Both the position numbers and the translations under genes were made by a program. Of a DNA stretch of 64,000 nt, positions 12,002 to 25,105 are shown one piece after another. Source of the stretch: Pontederia crassipes (taxonomy: Eukaryota; Streptophyta; Magnoliopsida; Commelinales; Pontederiaceae); the NCBI GenBank assembly GCA_030549335.1, contig JAUKPH010000017.1, positions 3,279,001 through 3,343,000 of the forward strand, given 5' to 3'. The notes beneath the pieces were generated by a model that saw nothing but the letters and a program-made list of their open reading frames with translations, was not told where the DNA came from and searched no databases. Each line of letters opens with the position of its first letter. Positions within the stretch are counted from its first letter, which is position 1.

Positions 12002-15000
12002 ATGCGGACTCCACGGACTCGCCGGAAGCAACCACCGCCGTCCCTCTCTGAAGGCGCGAAACCCCGATGCTCCTCGCTGCCCTCGCTGCCGCCGCTGTCG
12101 TCGTCGCCGCCCCCGTGCACTCCTGGGTGGTCTGACGCACCTCCGGGGTCTGCGACTCCCCCCTCCAACAAGGGATTGACCCGGTCTGGAGGCTCCCTTG
12201 GTCCCGTCCAGCCCCCAGTCCGCCGGAGCCTACGCCTTTCTGCTACCTCTCCAGCGACCGGCGGGGATGCCACTTCGATGGCTAAATGCGTTCCGACCCA
12301 ACGGAGTAGCACCCGGGTTCCTCATCGGAGCGGCTCTGGGGATCGCGGAGAGTTGGCTTGCGGTGGCGCGGCAGAAGACGGAGAAGCGGCGGGAGAGGGA
12401 GAGGCGGCCCAGGTTAGGGTTTCGGGCTCGTCGGAGGCTGGGTGCTACATGAACTTGAGATCGGGTTCGAAGATCGCTCGGAGGGCGATCGTGGTGGCGA
12501 ACGCCGATAGGAGGATGGCGACAAGCGGAGGGGATCATCCCTTGGAGGCGAGTGTTGCAGAGGTGGTTGTGGACTTCACTGATGCAACGGTTGAAGAACC
12601 GGAGGAAGATGTGGATGCCTCGAAGAATGGGAGGAAGCGAGCGAAGACAAACGGAAGGAACGCTCCTGAAATGGGAGTCCCACTGAGCGAAGATGCATTC
12701 TCATCACGTGTAATTGTTGAAGAACACGACGATCGATCAAAGACAGTGCAGGGGTTTGTAGAGGAGGACTGTGTGAACGCAAATGATCAGATTTCAGTGC
12801 ATGCAGAGGTGGTTGTGGACTTCACTGATGCAACAGTTGTAGAACCGGAGGAAGATGTGGATGCCTTGAAGAAAGGGAGGAAGCGAGCGAGGACAAAGGG
12901 AAGGAACACTCCTGAAATGGGAGTCCCATTGAGCGAAGATGCATTCTCATCACGTGTAATTGTTGAAGAACACGACCACCGATCAGAGACAGTGCAAGGA
13001 TTTGTAGGGGAGGACTGTGTGAACGCAAATGATCAGATTTCAGTGCTTGCCAGCGATGTCAAGCAAGAGGACAAGTCTGATCGCGAGTGCCTTAGCCTTA
13101 GGTCAGGTTCAAGTCTCGTAGAATTCAGTCATGTTCAATTTCCTGTGAATGAAAATAAATTGAATTCTCCTGAAAAGGATAGGGACAGTTGTGTTATAGG
13201 ACGAACCGATGGTATTATGAAAGATGATAATGGTGTAGGAGAAACTATTTATGCTAAAGAAAAAGGCAAGAGCATATTGGTTGTTGAACAAGATGATAAT
13301 GAGAGTGTCAACATGGACATGGATATAACTGCTGGAAAAGATGCTGACACACATTTGGGAAATACAGATGGATTAGAACGTGTCAACGATAGTGGAATGA
13401 GAATTGTATCCAGAAGAGAAGCAGATAGGGCTAAGGCTAGGGCACTGGCTTCTAAATTTGCCTTCTTCAATGAAGATGTTATTGGACAGGGTGCTGACGA
13501 CGAAACATTAGAAGAAGAAGAACCAAAAGAGTTGATGCTTGATTCTGGAGAAGAGGATTGGCCAGGGCCATTCTCAACAGCCATGAAGATCATAAGTGAG
13601 AGGGATGAAAAGTTGAGAGCTCGCAATTTGAGTTCTTCCTCAAAGAAAGATGAATGTACCAAAGTGAGAATTCCATGGAAACCTTCAATGAACAACAGGT
13701 GTAAGCCCCTGGTTGGTTCATGTCCAACCCTCAAGCAAATTTGCATGAAACTTCTCGTGGATCATGCTGAAGAGATTGAATCTCTTGAAGGAATACCTGA
13801 TATTCTTAGGAACAAACTCGTATTAATGCTATGCCGTGCTAGGAAAATGAGCTATCGACTTCTAGATCTTCTTATGAGTAGTTCCTGTGCAGAGATACAC
13901 CTAAGTGATTGTTCATGGGTCACAGAAGACCAGATTCAGGAGATTTTTACCAAGTGCAACACTAATCTATTGAAGGTACTTTTTATCTTGACGTGTTTGT
14001 TTGTTTAATGGCCTATTCATTTATTTTTCTTTATGATGGTTCCCTAGTTTCTTTCAGTCAATCACAAGAAGTATAATTTACTTGTTACACTTCTTTTGTA
14101 TTTATATTCATATTAAGATGCATAATATACTCAAATTCATAGTTGCTTTTTTGGATAAAAAAAGATTACTTTTACCAATTTTGATGGTCACTACATGTCA
14201 GTTAGACTACAGATTGGCTTTCACATATGATGAGAATCTGAGATAAAAGTCAAATGAGCACAGTGCATATGAAAAGTTGGTTATGATTTTTATTGATTCC
14301 ATATGGAAACATGCTCCATTGTTTAACTTTGGAAGTCAGTTTAACCAATTTTTTTTGTTGGCAAAATGATTGAGGTTTTGTATCCCACATTAAACTTGTG
14401 TTGCCTGAGGTTTTCAGTACTATAATTGTTTGTCATGTCTCATGCAATTGCATTGGCTTTTGTAATTACGTCAATTGGTAGAATATATCCTTTGTGCATA
14501 ATTATGTAGTCATCATGGCATCTGTGGAGCTTGTGTTATGTAGGAAACTATCATTTTCAAATTTGAATTTGAAATCATCATGCCAAGAGTTGCTGAAATT
14601 TATAAATTGGATGAAATTTGATATTCAATGGATTCCTAAGAGAAATTTTTTTTATATTGAATTGGAGATGAACCGATATATAATTTCCCTTATTCTCTGT
14701 CTACGATTTCTCCAGTATTCTTAAGAAAAAAGTAGAGAAATAAAAATAACATTGCCTACCTTGGTCACCTTTTATTCTCTGGGCATCACTCAGTACTGCA
14801 AGCAAGTCTTTTTCTCAAAAAGTACTGCAAGCAAGTCTATAGCATACATGATGCAGAATCTATTATGTTATACCGATGCAAGTTGATAATATTCCGTAAT
14901 GTGCTGTGTGGGTGGCCAGTCGATCTATATATCAGACGAGATATACTAAGATCAACAAATTACTTCACTAAAAATTGGTTTGAAGGGATATTTCTATATA

Positions 15001-18000
15001 ACAAATGTCAGTGAATATGTTATCAATTGTTGTATGCACTTGTATTTTTTGGTGTCTAATGATGTCAAGGGATGGAGCACTATGGTTGTCTCCTCTTACG
15101 ATCTGGTTGATAAAAAAATAAACACAGTTAATTGCACTTGGATATCTGAAAGACCCAATATATTATTTTTCATATATGGATATATGTATGTCTTCTAATA
15201 TATCATATTTCCACCTGTACATGCCTTTCTTGTTTATGAACTTGTCAGGTGGTACAACTGGACTTGTCTGGACGATGTATGCCAGATTATATATTGCGTA
15301 CAACATTGGCCCAATCTCCAAATAGTTTGCCTATGCTAACTTCATTATCTTTGAAGGGTGCATATCGCCTTTCAGATAATGGTTTAAATGCGATCGTGGC
15401 TTCAGCACCATCCTTAAGATCTATAAACTTGTCTCAATGCTCTCTTGTCACTTCATTAGGAATTAAAAATTTGGCTGAAAATTTGGATGGTGCTTTGAGA
15501 GAATTGTATATTGATGATTGTTATAATGTGGATGCTATGGTAATTCTACCTGCATTGAAGAAGATAAAGCATCTGGAGGTTCTGTCACTAGCTGGTGTTC
15601 GATCCGTCTGTCACAAGTTTGTATGTGGTCTTATTCCTGCTTGTGGTTCAAACATGAGAGAATTTTGTTTGGCTGGATGCTGGTAAGCTACATTTCTCAA
15701 TCCACGTCAACCTGAACTATATGTTATTTGAAATGAAGAAAAAACTTGCTCTCTGGCCTGCTAGAGTTTGCACATCTGCCTCCTTTTTGTAAATTTCCAC
15801 TGCTAATACTACCAATGCATATATATTCCGTACCTTTCCATCAAGTTTTTCTACTAAAATTTGATATCAGATGACTTGTTTTCATAAGTGATTTATGCTA
15901 CATATACATACATATGCATATATATATACATACATACATATACATATATACATACATATACATATATACATATATATATGTATGGGTGGGTCCTGAGGCT
16001 GGGTGCATATAGTTTAAATGTAAGACTTTCATGGTAAATATGGTTATGCAAGGAGATGTGGTTCAATATACTTCTGTTGACGTTGCAGTACTTGACATTT
16101 ATACAATTCCAACTAACCAACTTTCCTGATCAAATGAGACTTGGCAAAGGCTGCGAATTGCAATTATTTTTATTTTCTTGCGGTGCATGGTCTATGAGGC
16201 AATTTCATATGAAGTATCGTTTCAGAAAAAAATTTCATATGAAGTAATTAATCTTCTTGGTTTTCGGTTGATGCAGGAAAGTGACTGATTCTTCCATCAA
16301 AACTATCAGTGAGCATTGCCCCTCCTTACGTGTTATTGATCTCAGAAACTTGAGCCAACTAACTGATTGTGCATTAAAGCATCTGGCAAATGGATGCCAA
16401 TCACTTCAGAAGCTTAAGCTCCGTCAAACCGCATTCAGGTTTCCTCGCTATTTATGTTTTGTCTTCTTGAAATAACATGTTACACTTTCCATTCTGTTCT
16501 AAAATAATGATATGATAATTGTCATCAGGTTCGTTAAAGCATATCATTACAACCTTGATATTAGATGTGTTTCTGTAGGCAAATCTAGGCTTAATAAATT
16601 ACACTATATGAGATTTAGTTTGTAAATTCTTTCCTTTTTGTTGCCATATAAATGGAACAATAGTTTGCCACATATGACTTGAGAAACTTTGGTGTTTAGC
16701 ATCCTAAAAAATTATTTTACATATTTTCAGGTATATGGGCTAGAATTTATGAAGTTTTAATAATGTCTTTTAATTTTATAAACTAACTAAAACATGATTT
16801 TCCAAGTATTCATATGTAATTAGATTTCACACATTTGAATATCATAATTGATCCTCTAGTTCGTAAGGAGGTAACCTGTGACATAATGTTTTTTTTAGGA
16901 GAAACCTGTGACATAATGTTGTGATAATTCAAGGAGCTTAACTAAGGGGTTTAATGCTGTAAGAGATAAAGAGCACACAAAAAAATGTAGTTCAGGAGGT
17001 CTAAGCAGTAGTAAGTCACTATGTAACTAAAACATGTGCAGCCACAACATGCATTCGTTTTGTGTACCATTTTCTTATTGAGCTAATGTGATGATGTATT
17101 ATATATATTTTTAAAAGTGGAGACATGTATGTATTTGATGTAAATTTAGCAACACTTGATGTCATTACTAATTACTTATTGAGATCTGTTGTATCTTTGT
17201 TGTTCGTTCGTTATTTATCTATAATAAACTAATTCTTTATGTATTTGAACCTATTATTTTACAGTGATGGTGCAGTTGCTGCATTTTTAGAAGCATCTGG
17301 AAGGTCTTTGATTGAACTTTCGCTGAACAATGTTAAACAGGTGTTTCATCTCATGCAGTTTCTTGTGTTTTAGAAGCAAGTATTAGTTACTTAAATTCAA
17401 GGTTATCTTTTTTAGGGAACAAATTCAAGGTTATCAAGATCATGGTTTTGATTGTCCCACTTGGGGTCTATGGTTTCCATCAAAATTTGGGATCATTTTG
17501 GTAGGATCGTAAGATTTAGATCGTAGGATCGGTAGTACCAATATTATTTCAATTTTTTTCCAATTTTTAAAATTTTCATCAAGTGTGGCATTATTTTTGG
17601 AGAAATAAAATTAAGAGGAAAATGGTTGGTTATAATTGAAATTTAAAAAAGATTCTTCACAAATAAATTTAAATATTAATGTACATTAAAATTTATTTAT
17701 ATAATGGTACTACATAGTAATCATATTATTGTCATTTTCGTCCGCTCATATTAAACTACTATTGTATAAGTAATGTATACACATTTTGTAGAAAGTCTTA
17801 GTAGGATAACAGGTAAGTTAATATTATCTATAATCTAAACCATTATAAATGTATTAAAAGAACTAGTTTTTTTATTTTTTTATGTCAAAATTTTTTTTAT
17901 TAAATAGATAAGATCTTACGATCTTCGATCCGCTTAGGATCTTCTTTTGATCTTCAATAAGATCCCGATCGTGATTATCTCGATTAAATTTACTGATGTG

Positions 18001-19726
18001 CTTGAATTTTACTTGAGGATACCATTTTAAATGTACTATTATATGGACAATTTGGACAAGTAGGCATTATGCAGTAGACAAGTTTATACCCAGTTTTAGT
18101 GATGCCTATGTGCCATGGGATTCCTAATAAGACAAGTTCAGTCATACACTGAACATATGACTTTGTAAACCATTTGTCATTTGTTAGGTAGCATAGACCT
18201 CCATGATGTTTATATATGGAATTGTTGAGCAATATTTTGAATGAATTTGTGCATTCATATTTCTCGTTTTCTACTTTTGGTTCTAACTAGGGGTGGATTT
18301 TCAAGTCCTAGTTTTGGTCCAAATTCAATATTGTTCTAGATTCATCTTGGCCCCAAATTTTGAGTGGGATGAAGATATCTTAGCTTCCCAAAACTTGGAG
18401 ATCAGAAATCCATCTTAGAATGGAAATCTGAGACTGCAAATGCTTGAGCATTGGTTGAGAGGCGATTGTGGATCATGGTTAGAGGAGGAAGCAATATTGT
18501 AGGCAGGAGGGCTATCCTTGATGGCTGATTGAGAGTGGAGGGAAGTTCAAGTAATATTGGAGACAGAAGATGAGGAACATCGGGGTTGGTGGACTGGCCT
18601 TGGTTGTCGACCTGGAGGGAAGTTCAAGGAGGCAATGTTTTCTGTTCTCTCTCTCTCTCTCTGTTTATTTTTGTTTGAGGGAAGAAGGCAATGTTTTCTT
18701 GAGTGGAAGTCAAGATTGAAGCTTGGAGGATGGTCCCTGGTGCCATTGGATTTTTTAAGATATGAAAGAAAGGATGAAGATGGTTAAAATTTTGCACTTT
18801 ACAAGCATAATTGGACTGAGGAACACAGTGTTACCATTCAATCAGTTCTGATCCAATTCCAAATTGGTGACGAAAAGCCATCTCATTCTAGTTCTCCTCT
18901 CAAAAATCTTGACACATCCAGGTTATAACAAGGTGGATTGTTGGTCTAATTTTGCCCATGATTGTCAGGATGTTTTGACCAAATGTTCGCCTCTATTATT
19001 AGGAAATTCTATTGTTTTAGTTTATTTGACTTTGAACATGCTACCTGACTCAACTGTGTGATGGAACCTAGAGAACTACACTAGAGAAACCTGATAAATT
19101 TTTTTAATAAGAATCTCCCTTAAATGAAATTAATAAGGAACAAGGAGATTCATTTTCTGAATTCTAGTTGAGTACATAGTCAAATTTTTATTTTGGTTAT
19201 GTCAGTTTTCCATAAGTTGTATTATCCATCCACTGTTTTCATTTAGTTTGTATGATTACTTTGCTGAATGTAGGTTGCAGAACATACTGCTCTAGCCATC
19301 TCCCGACAATGTTCAAATTTGCAGAATCTGGATCTTTCATTCTGTAGGGAGATGTCTAATGAAGCACTTGGCATAATAGTTGACAGCTGCTTATGTCTAC
19401 GGGTTCTAAAATTATTTGGTTGCACTCAGGTACTTTTGACCAAAAAATATCTCTGACAAGCAATGGAACTATGAGGCTCTTGCATGAGATAGTTTACATT
19501 TTCATTGGGTCCCTTGGTTGCTGATGTGGCTCAGACGATTCCCACTGGGCAAAGCTTTTGGTTGGAATTTAATGGGCCTTCTTCTTCTTTATTCTTTATT
19601 AATGGAATGATAATGTCCCTGCAGGTCACAGATTTATTTCTCAACGGTCACTCGAATTGCGAAGTCAAAGTAATTGGATTGCAGGGGCAAGTATTAGGTG
19701 AAATTGAGATACCAGATTTTCTCTAA
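12002..19726 (+). CDS. RAD7/AMN1-type leucine-rich-repeat protein
   Basis: Six exons give 967 residues: 12002-13975, 15249-15682, 16277-16438, 17265-17340, 19274-19429 and 19625-19726, all GT-AG with agreeing phases. Residues 1-640 are polar and low in structure, with basic patches such as GRKRAKT, an 82-residue unit repeated twice (186-349), and SRREADRAKARALASKFAFF near 466. From about 640 to the end there are cysteine-containing leucine-rich repeats (HLSDCSWVTEDQIQ, INLSQCSLVTSLGIKNLA, LRNLSQLTDCALKHLANGC, LDLSFCREMSNEALGIIV). This layout fits plant homologues of yeast Rad7, which works with Rad16 in a ubiquitin ligase for global nucleotide-excision repair. The repair role is known for yeast and only inferred here. 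The 5' UTR and exon 1 are GC-rich. Introns carry small insertions and a TA-repeat. It could also be a generic AMN1-like LRR protein. Confidence 0.9.
12557..13048 (+). repeat. Two 246-bp tandem repeats in LRR exon 1
   Basis: 12557-12802 and 12803-13048 are head-to-tail copies with exactly 82 codons each, so the frame is kept. Each begins with AEVVVDFTDAT and ends with DCVNANDQISV. About ten of 82 residues differ. The unit is acidic at both ends with a basic GRKRAKT/GRKRART core, a possible nuclear-localisation signal. Such high similarity suggests a recent duplication. Confidence 0.92.
14792..14838 (+). mobile_element. 11-bp insert with 18-bp duplication
   Basis: TTTTCTCAAAA (14810-14820) is flanked by two perfect copies of AGTACTGCAAGCAAGTCT. 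The insert ends like the L1-type tail (ctcAAAA). It lies in intron 1 of the LRR gene. Confidence 0.65.
15898..15985. repeat. CATA/TATATA microsatellite
   Basis: An impure run of (catata)n and (tata)n lies in intron 2 of the LRR gene. It is a simple sequence repeat with no coding content. Confidence 0.85.
16201..16246 (+). mobile_element. 14-bp insert with 16-bp duplication
   Basis: TCGTTTCAGAAAAA (16217-16230) is flanked by two perfect copies of AATTTCATATGAAGTA. The insert ends in an A-run, consistent with a truncated LINE. It is about 30 bp upstream of exon 3 of the LRR gene. Confidence 0.62.
16873..16920 (-). mobile_element. 12-bp insert with 18-bp duplication
   Basis: TTTTTTAGGAGA (16891-16902) is flanked by two perfect copies of AACCTGTGACATAATGTT. 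On the minus strand it reads TCTCCTAAAAAA, almost the terminal TCTCCTCAAAAAA of the L1-type element at 42.3 kb. It lies in intron 3 of the LRR gene. Confidence 0.68.
17393..17435 (-). mobile_element. 13-bp insert with 15-bp duplication
   Basis: TTTTTTAGGGAAC (17408-17420) is flanked by two perfect copies of AAATTCAAGGTTATC. On the minus strand it reads GTTCCCTAAAAAA, an A-tailed end. It lies in intron 4 of the LRR gene. Confidence 0.65.
17480..17990. repeat. Possible MITE with GATC-rich ends
   Basis: In intron 4 of the LRR gene, the left part carries 'taggatcgtaag' and 'gatcgtaggatcgg', and the right part carries 'cttacgatcttcgatcc' and 'taggatcttc', which are partly reverse complements. The centre is AT-rich. 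The ends and target duplication could not be fixed, so this is only a candidate inverted-repeat element. Confidence 0.35.
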
Positions 19727-21050
19727 ATCTCTAGTCCCATGGGTTTGTATAGATTATTGAATCATGAGCCCTTTGTTTTATCAAACTCTTGGTTCAGTAA
19801 TCACACTGTCTACTTCCTGAAGTGTAAGCAGGAGTAAAATGATCATGGCTTGACTGTTGTAGTCTTGGCATTTCTCTATGCACACAAAGTAGTTCTTGCA
19901 GCAAAACCAATTTTCCTTGTAATCCAAGGATATGCCATGATGTTCTTTTTCTCTTATGTTAGAACAATGAAAGGTTTGTGCCTCTTGCCATGAGTGAGCG
20001 GATAAAATGATTGCGTGAATTATGCTATTATTATTTTCTTTCCGGGTGCTTCCTTTGGATCGTGGAGGTCAATCCAAAAGCATCCTATAGCTTTCAACTT
20101 GTAAGCGGCATTCTTCTTCTTTCTGTAGAAGACAGTATTCGTTGCTGAAAACTTTGGGCTTCCTCCATTTTGATACTTGGTTCGATAAAAAGGTGTCTGG
20201 ACGTCGATTGCAATATCTATAAATTTAGGGCAATTGAATTACGTTAGCGTGAACGGTGACTTGCTTCTTATTATTTAACTTGAAGTGGTCCCTTAACGTA
20301 GTGTTATGTCATGCCAAGCACAACTTGTTGCATGCTGACCTTGACAATAAGTGGCTACATGGTCTGGTAGCATACTCATCAGTATTATACAGTGACCCCC
20401 TCAGAGCAAAAACGTGTCCATTATTGTCGTTCATTTTTGTTTTCCCGTTATAAAAAGAGGTCGAAGGCCTAATATTAAAAGTATATATAATTAAAAAGAG
20501 CAAGCAACCTTTTCTTCGATTACATGGCTAAAAAGATAAAGATTAAAAATAAAATGCATGTTATTTTATTGATGAAAATCGGATATCTAAATATTCAAAT
20601 GGAGGAATGACTCACTGTAGAAGTCAGATTTTTTTTTCTTCTGTTCAATTACGTTCAATAAGAAAAAAACTGATATGATGCCATCATGTAACTCATAGAC
20701 TTTTCTACGTAAAACAACACTTCTACTTATCACCATGAACGCCATATATGGGCGTCATCTAGGCGAGGTCCAAGACAACCTTATATTCCATTAATTCAAG
20801 TAAAATTCACGAATTAGCTATCCCTAACTGAGGAGATCTAATGTAACACTTGTTCGCACATTTTTTTAGGATGCGTTTGAATTGAGGGTAATGGTGAAGT
20901 TAAAATTTAACTTTTTTTTTCCTTTGCTCTTTGTTGGATGAAAAATTTAACCTCCTTTCCCTTCTCATATATTTTTTTAAAGGGAAATATGCTTAGATGA
21001 ATAACAATGACTTGACCCCTTCTCATATTAAAAAAACACACTATAATATT
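19727..21050. other. 3' UTR and intergenic DNA after LRR gene
   Basis: The first few hundred bases probably hold the 3' UTR of the LRR gene. The rest is AT-rich with no supported gene; short frames at 20256-20503 overlap on both strands and show no domain. Confidence 0.45.
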
Positions 21051-21059
21051 ATTAGTTAC

Positions 21060-21535
21060 ATCCAATGTTATAAGATCCGACCCGACCAAGTCGGATCGGT
21101 TGGACCGGATCGAACCGAATGGTCGGACCGAGTAATATAAATTAATAAAAAATAAAAAAGTCCAAGTGACTATTATAATATTATTAATATGTAACATATT
21201 ATTTAGCAAAAATATAATGTAATAAAGTAAGCATAAATTAAATTATCAATTGAATATTTTTTAAATAAAAAATCTTGTGAATAATTATAAAAAAATAAAG
21301 ATATCAATGAAATTTTATATATGTGATAAAGAATAATATTGAAACATAAATTTAAGTATATCTGTATATATGATATTCTAAAAAAAATTAATAAGTTTTG
21401 TACATTTTATTTTTTTTTACATTTTACAACTTGACCCGGCCGGATTAGCCAAACTCGTCGGGTCGGCTGGTTGAACCCGAGTTTTGACCGGATCAAAGCG
21501 GGTCAACTCCATGATCGGATTTTAAACGACCCGCG
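21060..21535. mobile_element. Candidate hAT-like remnant
   Basis: The left end reads 'caatgttataagatccgac' and the right side holds 'gatcggattttaaacgac', an imperfect inverted pair. Both flanks are rich in GGGTC/GACCC and CGGATC words, like the subterminal repeats of other hAT elements in this window, and the middle is AT-rich. No clear 8-bp duplication was found, so the boundaries are approximate. Confidence 0.4.
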
Positions 21536-24283
21536 GCTATTTTAGTGCCCGGACACTGGTCCGACCTATCACATCCCCAATTTAAATATTGGTTTAACTT
21601 GTAGGTCGCGACTTAATACATGTAATCTCATATAATTTGCGAAAGCGTGCTAAAATTCATTTAGAAGATACAATAATTAAAGTATCCAAACCACACCTGC
21701 TATTCCATCATTCAAAATAAGTAAACATTAAACACTATGTACTTATACAAAAGTAGTATCACCCATTACAATGAAACATTTCTATTTTTGTTTAATAATA
21801 CACATTCAAAATATTTCTCTTTAATCCTCTCAAAGAGACTTAAAAGATTTAAGACTCATATATGCCTCTCACCAAAAGTGCTTCTAATCCTGATAGAGGA
21901 TCATCAAGCATGGCCACAAATTGGTCTACTGATCTGAAAAATGTGAGAATAACAATATGAGCAAATCACGTCAAACACTCATAGCCTATGTATTATCACA
22001 TATTCCATTTGAGTAAAACAAGATTAACATTATTTCTTCATGCTTGACAAGTATTACTATTTTATCTCAGCATATATCATATAACAATAAGTTATTAGCA
22101 ATTCAAACCTTTATTATGTCATAAGATATGGAGAACATTTATATATTTATAGGTCATGTCAAAAGTACACCATATCATACATAAGAATGAGCTGTCGATG
22201 CACAAACTATGAATGCATGGATGCATGAGACCTGTACGTCTGTACATGTCATGTCACCATCTGGCTAGAGGCATCCCTTTCGGGATATTTGTCGACCATG
22301 CCGGGGAGGCTAATGGATTCTAGAGGTGGCCCCTGTGAATTCAAATGTGTCTCACACTGATTCCACAATATGGTTCACATGACACTTAGCTCCAAATAAT
22401 CTAAAATCCCGTTTGAGATATTTGTCGTTCCTATAAGGTCTTTCAACCATATAGGGGTAAACTGTCGGCCTTACAAGATTTTTCAACCATATAAGAGTAA
22501 ACTGACGGTCTTGCAAGTCTTTTAACTATGCAAGGGTAAATTGCCGCCCGACAGGGGTCATGCAAATGCATGATAATGAAATGCAAATGCATGACACAAT
22601 CATATCATGTCATGTACTATCATATCATATCATTATTATCCTTTTTACATGTCCTGTGAAATCATGTCATTTAGTATCATGTCATGTCATGTCATCTTTT
22701 GGAATAAATAATTGCACTCATAGCAATTAATATACTTTACGTGTGCACATAACACCTACTCATATAACATATAATTTCGTTTATCATGTATCATGTACTC
22801 AAATATGATTTATTCAATTTCCACATTCATACATCGTATGATCATATAAGCTCAAACACTTTGCTTCTATTTGCAAATAGCGGATTGCACAATGTACAAT
22901 ATAAACTATATAACAATTAATGTATAACTCCTATCGATGTGAAACTAATTTTCGGTGATAGAATACTTCATCAACTATAATCAACATAAAACTTCTAATT
23001 TAACTCATTAAGAAATGACCATAGAAAATTATAGAATTAACCTATATTCTGCTTCACTTTAGAATCCTGACAGACTGCACAGTACTTAGTATAAAATTCA
23101 TAACTTTTTGGGTATGCATCCTATCACATGAAGTCAAATTTCTAACAAAACTAGAGTACCAATCTTATAATTTTTCTCATTCTATATTAATCGACAAAAA
23201 TTTCTAGATTTAGAGATGTGCTCTCATACTTCTAAAACTGACAGATTATAACTTGTGTCTTATAAAAATTATAATTCCTAGTACCCACACTATTTGCATG
23301 AAATTCCAATTTTTCCAGAACCCTCACAGACATATATTACTCTTTCTTAATTTTCAACATGAAACCTTAAGTATGGAATTTATGGTCAAATTATTATTTC
23401 AGCCCATCTATTTTTTAGAATAGTCTGAGTGACCACTAGGTTTTCATACACAACTTCGTGTGTGATTATCCAATCACCCTAATTCCAAAGTCCATGGAAA
23501 GTAGGCTTCAAGAAGTACTTCCAGATGTAATTTTAGAATTTGCAGCATTCAATTCCAGCATTAGTTGAGATTTGTTGTTCATCTTACAAATTCCTCTTTC
23601 ATAGTCATATGAAATGAAAGATGGGGGAAAACTATTAGAGATGAGGGGTAACTTGTTTTAATCCAACTTCATATGAATAATTCATAGAAGAGGAGTTTAA
23701 AACTTACCTATGTGAGACTCCAAGGATTTATTGTTGAATCCCCTCTCTTTTTCCTTTTCTTTCTCCTTCTTTCTTTGCTATCCTCTTGAGTTCGAATGGG
23801 GAGAGCATGTTACATGAGGATGTGATAAGAAGATGAGGGTTGAAGGGGTTGGAGGAGAAAGTACCAAAATGCCCTTGAAGTACTCCTTATTTACATGAAT
23901 ATCATTCAAGTAAATAGCTTGTCATTTTTTCTATTGTTTATTTTATTTATTCATTTACTTAAGACGTTACATGTAAATGAGAAACTACCCTCCATTTGAA
24001 TCTAAATAAAATATTTAGAATGTTAAATTTCAAAGGAATCAAAATCCAAATTTTTGTTCGAAGAACAAAATCGATCATTTTTCTGATTTTTCGATTTTAC
24101 GCTATCATTTAACATAACCAAGAATTTACTTACAAATTATTAAAAATCATATTTTGTATATATTAACATAGGAGAACAATTACTAGGACTTTGATTTTCT
24201 TAATTCTAATATTTTTGAAAATATTCTTTTCATGACTTGGGCTAATTTCATCACTTTCTGCGTTCTAGCACATAAAATTTGAG
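21536..24283. other. Unclassified repeat-like intergenic DNA
   Basis: No gene. It includes three diverged 40-bp tandem units (22433-22551) and a 'catgt/catatcat' tract at 22590-22705. The GC-moderate text near 22240-22330 and 23700-23890 looks like LTR or other retroelement DNA, but no coding domain accompanies it. Confidence 0.4.
22433..22551. repeat. Three 40-bp diverged tandem repeats
   Basis: Three adjacent units of about 40 bases share the pattern 'aagrtctttyaaccatayaa' followed by 'gggtaaactg' and 'cggyc'. They differ by several bases each. There are no spacers between them, so they are not a CRISPR array. Confidence 0.65.
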
Positions 24284-24650
24284 GGTAAATTACACCAAAT
24301 GCCCTCAAACTTTCAAGTTTGCTCAGCGATGCCCTCCAACTTCACTTTGTAACAGCGATGCCTTCCATATTTAAACTTATTGCATGGAATGCCCTCCCGA
24401 CCGTAGAATACCTAATTTCTCGGTCGGTCTGCTGACGTGGCGATACACTCTCTTCGCCACACAGGAGAGTCATTCGACGTGGCACTGCCACATCAATAAA
24501 TTAATAAAAAAATACTTTTCCTCTCTCTGACGTCCCCGCCGAAGGGAGAAGAGAAGGCCGACGAGATCGCAGAGAGAGGGGGAGGCTCCCCTTTTGCTGT
24601 TCACCGGCAAAAGGGGGGGGGGGGCTCGCGCCCCCCCTCCCCTGCAACGT
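24284..24650. repeat. Left TIR of Mutator-like element
   Basis: Inverted copy of the right arm at about 26962-27350. The inner part becomes G/C-rich, with homopolymer runs flanking 'ttttgctgttc', which is also found in the other arm. The arms differ by many substitutions, so the insertion is not very recent. Confidence 0.8.
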
Positions 24651-24727
24651 AGCCGAGCCATTCTCTTTTAGGAAAAATAAGGGGTCAAGCCAAACGAATA
24701 AAAAAACAAATTTATTCAACAAACAAA

Positions 24728-24820
24728 AGGAGAGAGAGGGATTCGAACCCTCGATAGTTTTTTGTTTTGAACTATACCGGTTTTCAAGACCGGGGCTATC
24801 AACCACTCAGCCATATCTCC
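24728..24820 (-). tRNA. trnS-UGA: Plastid-derived tRNA-Ser(UGA) copy
   Basis: On the minus strand it reads GGAGATATGGCTGAGTGG, an anticodon arm CCGGTCTTGAAAACCGG with UGA, a long variable arm, and GGTTCGAATCCC. This is the plastid trnS-UGA. The acceptor stem has one mismatch (GGAGATA where GGAGAGA is expected). It sits inside nuclear transposon DNA, so it is a nuclear plastid insertion and probably not a working nuclear tRNA. Confidence 0.88.
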
Positions 24821-24924
24821 CAGAGGTAATTTCTATTTTATTCCTACAAATAGAATATGACTATATGAGATGATGCACTAATCATTTGTAGGAACTCAAG
24901 AGGAAAATCGATGTTTTACTACCA

Positions 24925-25041
24925 ATCACATCTATTTCATTAGGAATTGATGATCTTTTAACCATCCCTTCTAAGGGATGGTTAGTTCAAGATGCTGAAC
25001 AACAAAATTTTATTTTGGAGAAACACTATCATTATGGGAAT
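24925..25041 (+). pseudogene. rpoC2: Plastid rpoC2 fragment
   Basis: 39 codons read [20 protein letters not shown] and then [10 protein letters not shown], a strongly conserved N-terminal part of the plastid RNA polymerase beta'' subunit. It is a fragment with no start or stop, flanked by unrelated plastid pieces. Confidence 0.85.
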
Positions 25042-25105
25042 CTTTTTCCTATTCAAAGATCAGCCCTTTGTCTCTGTGTTTTCACGTCGAGAATTTTTTA
25101 CAGAT

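Noticed and set aside
18280..18300. TAGGGGTGGATTTTCAAG as a hAT end
   Set aside because: No matching opposite terminus or 8-bp duplication was found nearby.
22433..22705. CRISPR-like array
   Set aside because: The repeats are adjacent and diverged with no spacers, and the genome is a plant nuclear one.
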